From assembly GCA_041158045.1 (NCBI GenBank), contig JBEBCD010000037.1, positions 1 to 10,050 of the forward strand: DNA of 10,050 nucleotides. Reading direction: 5' to 3'. Each line of letters opens with the position of its first letter. Position 1 is the stretch's first letter. Shown here piece after piece: positions 8,676 to 10,050 of this stretch. The stretch comes from CAXRBC01 sp041158045 (lineage in GTDB: Bacteria; Actinomycetota; Acidimicrobiia; Acidimicrobiales; Ilumatobacteraceae). Under the pieces are notes generated by a model. The model worked only from the letters and a program-made list of their open reading frames with translations, did no database searches and was not told the origin of the DNA. Both the position numbers and the translations under genes were made by a program.

Positions 8676-9163
8676 GAGGCGGCGAGCGCCGGCGAGCCGC
8701 GGAAGGAGCCGGGGTCGCCGGGCGCGGGGATCGTCGGGACCTTCCACGACACGACCCCGGCGACGTGGGCGGCGACGCGCTTCCACTCCGCGGGGCTCCA
8801 GCCCTCGGCGCGCGCGGGCACGGTGCCGTCGGACTGCAGGTACACGAGCGCGGGCAGCTCGGCGAGGCCGAGGGTGCGCACGAGCTCGCGCGTCGGATCG
8901 GCGAAGACGAGGAACTCGTCGGCGTGCGGGCCGAGGAAGGCGCGGGCGTCGGCGGCGTCGGAGGCCATCACGATCGTGGTGCGCACCGAGGCGCCGGCGA
9001 ACTGGCCGAGGACCCGCACCGCGGTCGGCAGGATCCAGGCGCTCTCGCGCGTGTACGGGTCGAGCGCGACGGCGACGAGGTGGAAGGTCGTGAGCCACTC
9101 GCGGAGCGGCCGCGGCGCGCCGGCGAGCGGCGTGGTGACGGTGTCGAGCGAGGGCGTCGTCAC
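8672..9163 (-). CDS. Thioredoxin-fold protein lacking cysteines
   Basis: The 163-residue protein looks like a thioredoxin/TlpA-type fold. A strand such as HLVAVALDPYTRESAW is followed by a helix at about 44-56, a second strand (VRTTIVMAS), a helix (DARAFLG), FLVFADP, and LAELPALVYLQSDG with P104 in the cis-proline position. The expected CXXC site near residues 36-43 is replaced by PYTRES and the whole protein has no cysteine, so it cannot be a classical disulfide oxidoreductase. A proline-rich tail (about 142-160) follows. The GTG at 9163 is chosen because a TACCGT -10 element ends seven bases upstream, as for a leaderless message; an in-frame GTG at 9172 would sit inside that -10. It is the first gene of the operon and overlaps the fumarase start. 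A structural, chaperone or redox-partner role for the Fe-S fumarase is conceivable but unproven. The fold assignment is by eye. Confidence 0.7.
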
Positions 9164-9170
9164 GTCGCAC

Positions 9171-9176
9171 ACGGTA
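9171..9176 (-). promoter_or_regulatory. Predicted -10 element of the thioredoxin-like/fumarase operon
   Basis: On the minus strand this reads TACCGT within GGTACCGT and lies seven bases before the GTG at 9163. That places the transcript start at or beside the start codon, suggesting a leaderless mRNA. No -35 box is obvious. Confidence 0.55.
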
Positions 9177-9204
9177 CCAATCCGCGCCGTGCGGGGGCGA
9201 TCGG

Positions 9205-9210
9205 TAGCCT
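9205..9210 (+). promoter_or_regulatory. Predicted -10 element of the malyl-CoA-lyase-like gene
   Basis: TAGCCT, within GGTAGCCT, lies seven bases before the ATG at 9218, the spacing expected for a leaderless actinobacterial transcript. A GAGG at 9211-9214 is only three bases from the ATG, too close for a good ribosome site. Confidence 0.58.
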
Positions 9211-9217
9211 GAGGCGC

Positions 9218-10050
9218 ATGTCCGCACGGTCGCGCGACCTGCCGCGCCGCTCGTGCCTCTCGATCCCCGGCTCGTCGGACAAGATGATCGCGAAGGGCCC
9301 GTCGATCCCCGCCGACATGGTGTTCCTCGACCTCGAGGACGCATGCGCACCGAGCGAGAAGGAGTCGTCGCGCGCGCGCGTCGCCGCCGCGATCCGCGAC
9401 CTCGACTGGGGCGACAAGGTCACGTGCGTGCGCGTCAACGACTGGAGCACCAAGTGGACGGCGTACGACCTCATCGAGGTCGTCGGCGGCGCCGGCGCGC
9501 GCCTCGACGCGATCATGCTGCCCAAGGTCGAGTCGGCGGACCAGATCGCGGCGACCGACATGCTGCTGCGCCAGGTGGAGATCGCGAGCGGGCTGCCCGT
9601 CGGCCACGTCGGCATCGAGGCCCAGATCGAGACCGCGCGCGGCCTCATCGCCGTGGAGGAGATCTGCGGCGCGAGCCCGCGCCTCGAGACCGTCATCTTC
9701 GGTCCCGCGGACTTCGCCGCGAGCATGGAGATGCCGGTGCTCACGGGCGGAGTGGCGATCCCCGACTACCCGGGCGACCACTTCCACTACGTGTTCAGCA
9801 AGATCCTCATGGCGGGCCGCGCACACGGCCTGCAGGTGATCGACGGGCCGTACCTCTACGTGCGCGACGCCGAGGGCTTCCGCGAGTACTGCCGGCGCAC
9901 GCGCACCCTCGGCTACGACGGCAAGTGGGCACTGCACCCCGATCAGGTCGCGATCCTCAACGAGACGTTCTCGCCGACGCAGGAGCAGTTCGACAAGGCG
10001 TGGGCCATCCTCGACGCCTACCGCGCCGCGACGGACGGCGAGGGCAAGGG
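9218..10050 (+). CDS. HpcH/HpaI aldolase/citrate lyase family, malyl-CoA-lyase-like (3' end outside window)
   Basis: The frame from the ATG at 9218 runs open to the right edge (277 complete codons), so the 3' end is missing. The product is a CitE/HpcH-type TIM-barrel lyase closest by eye to L-malyl-CoA / beta-methylmalyl-CoA lyase. Those enzymes cleave or form acyl-CoA/glyoxylate C-C bonds with Mg2+. Visible motifs are RRSCLSIPGSS (10-20), VFLDLEDA (35-42), VRVND with R72, IEAQIETARG with metal ligand E138, FGPADFAASM with D165, DYPGDHFHY (183-191), IDGPYLYVRD and GKWALHP (235-241). The 27-residue E138-D165 spacing fits the family. Nearly the full expected core is present, so little is missing. 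It is divergent from the thioredoxin-like/fumarase operon across 54 bp. Citramalyl-CoA lyase or a CitE-like enzyme are alternatives. A role in glyoxylate or propionyl-CoA handling is inferred. Confidence 0.88.
   Translation, partial: MSARSRDLPRRSCLSIPGSSDKMIAKGPSIPADMVFLDLEDACAPSEKESSRARVAAAIRDLDWGDKVTCVRVNDWSTKWTAYDLIEVVGGAGARLDAIMLPKVESADQIAATDMLLRQVEIASGLPVGHVGIEAQIETARGLIAVEEICGASPRLETVIFGPADFAASMEMPVLTGGVAIPDYPGDHFHYVFSKILMAGRAHGLQVIDGPYLYVRDAEGFREYCRRTRTLGYDGKWALHPDQVAILNETFSPTQEQFDKAWAILDAYRAATDGEGK

Overview
The window is about 10 kb of very GC-rich DNA (roughly three quarters G+C by eye), densely packed with genes. Frequent GTG starts, GTGA start/stop overlaps and apparently leaderless genes preceded by a GGTANNNT -10 element point to a high-GC actinobacterium. 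A class such as Acidimicrobiia is plausible, but that placement is inference. No rRNA, tRNA, CRISPR array, insertion sequence or integrase is visible, and no stretch over 300 bases lacks a gene.

Layout from left to right. (1) On the minus strand, an amidase-signature hydrolase (1026-2483) is followed by a complete phage-type YqaJ/lambda-Exo-like nuclease (5-952). (2) Divergent from the amidase, across only 40 bp, is a tight plus-strand three-gene operon: an EntS-like MFS exporter (2524-3804), a soluble molybdopterin/[4Fe-4S] oxidoreductase (3809-5788) and a secreted or lipid-anchored SGNH hydrolase (5785-6597). (3) Convergent with it is a minus-strand operon, read from right to left: a cysteine-free thioredoxin-fold protein (8672-9163), a class I [4Fe-4S] fumarase (7014-8675) and an HNH endonuclease (6587-7042). 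(4) Divergent from that operon, across 54 bp, is an HpcH/HpaI-type malyl-CoA-lyase-like gene (9218 to the right edge, incomplete).

The right half looks like central carbon metabolism: fumarase makes malate and the malyl-CoA-lyase-like enzyme acts on malyl-CoA-type thioesters. The left operon combines export, a molybdenum redox enzyme and an envelope hydrolase in a grouping I do not recognise as a named system. The YqaJ and HNH nucleases are phage-type families sitting singly among metabolic genes, with no other phage genes in view.

The two divergent intergenic regions each carry opposed -10 elements. At 2509-2515 the two are offset by one base on a near-symmetrical TACGGTA. I see no clear evidence of a wholly undescribed system. 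The best candidates for follow-up are the MFS/molybdoenzyme/SGNH operon and the coupling of a cysteine-less thioredoxin-like protein to an Fe-S fumarase.
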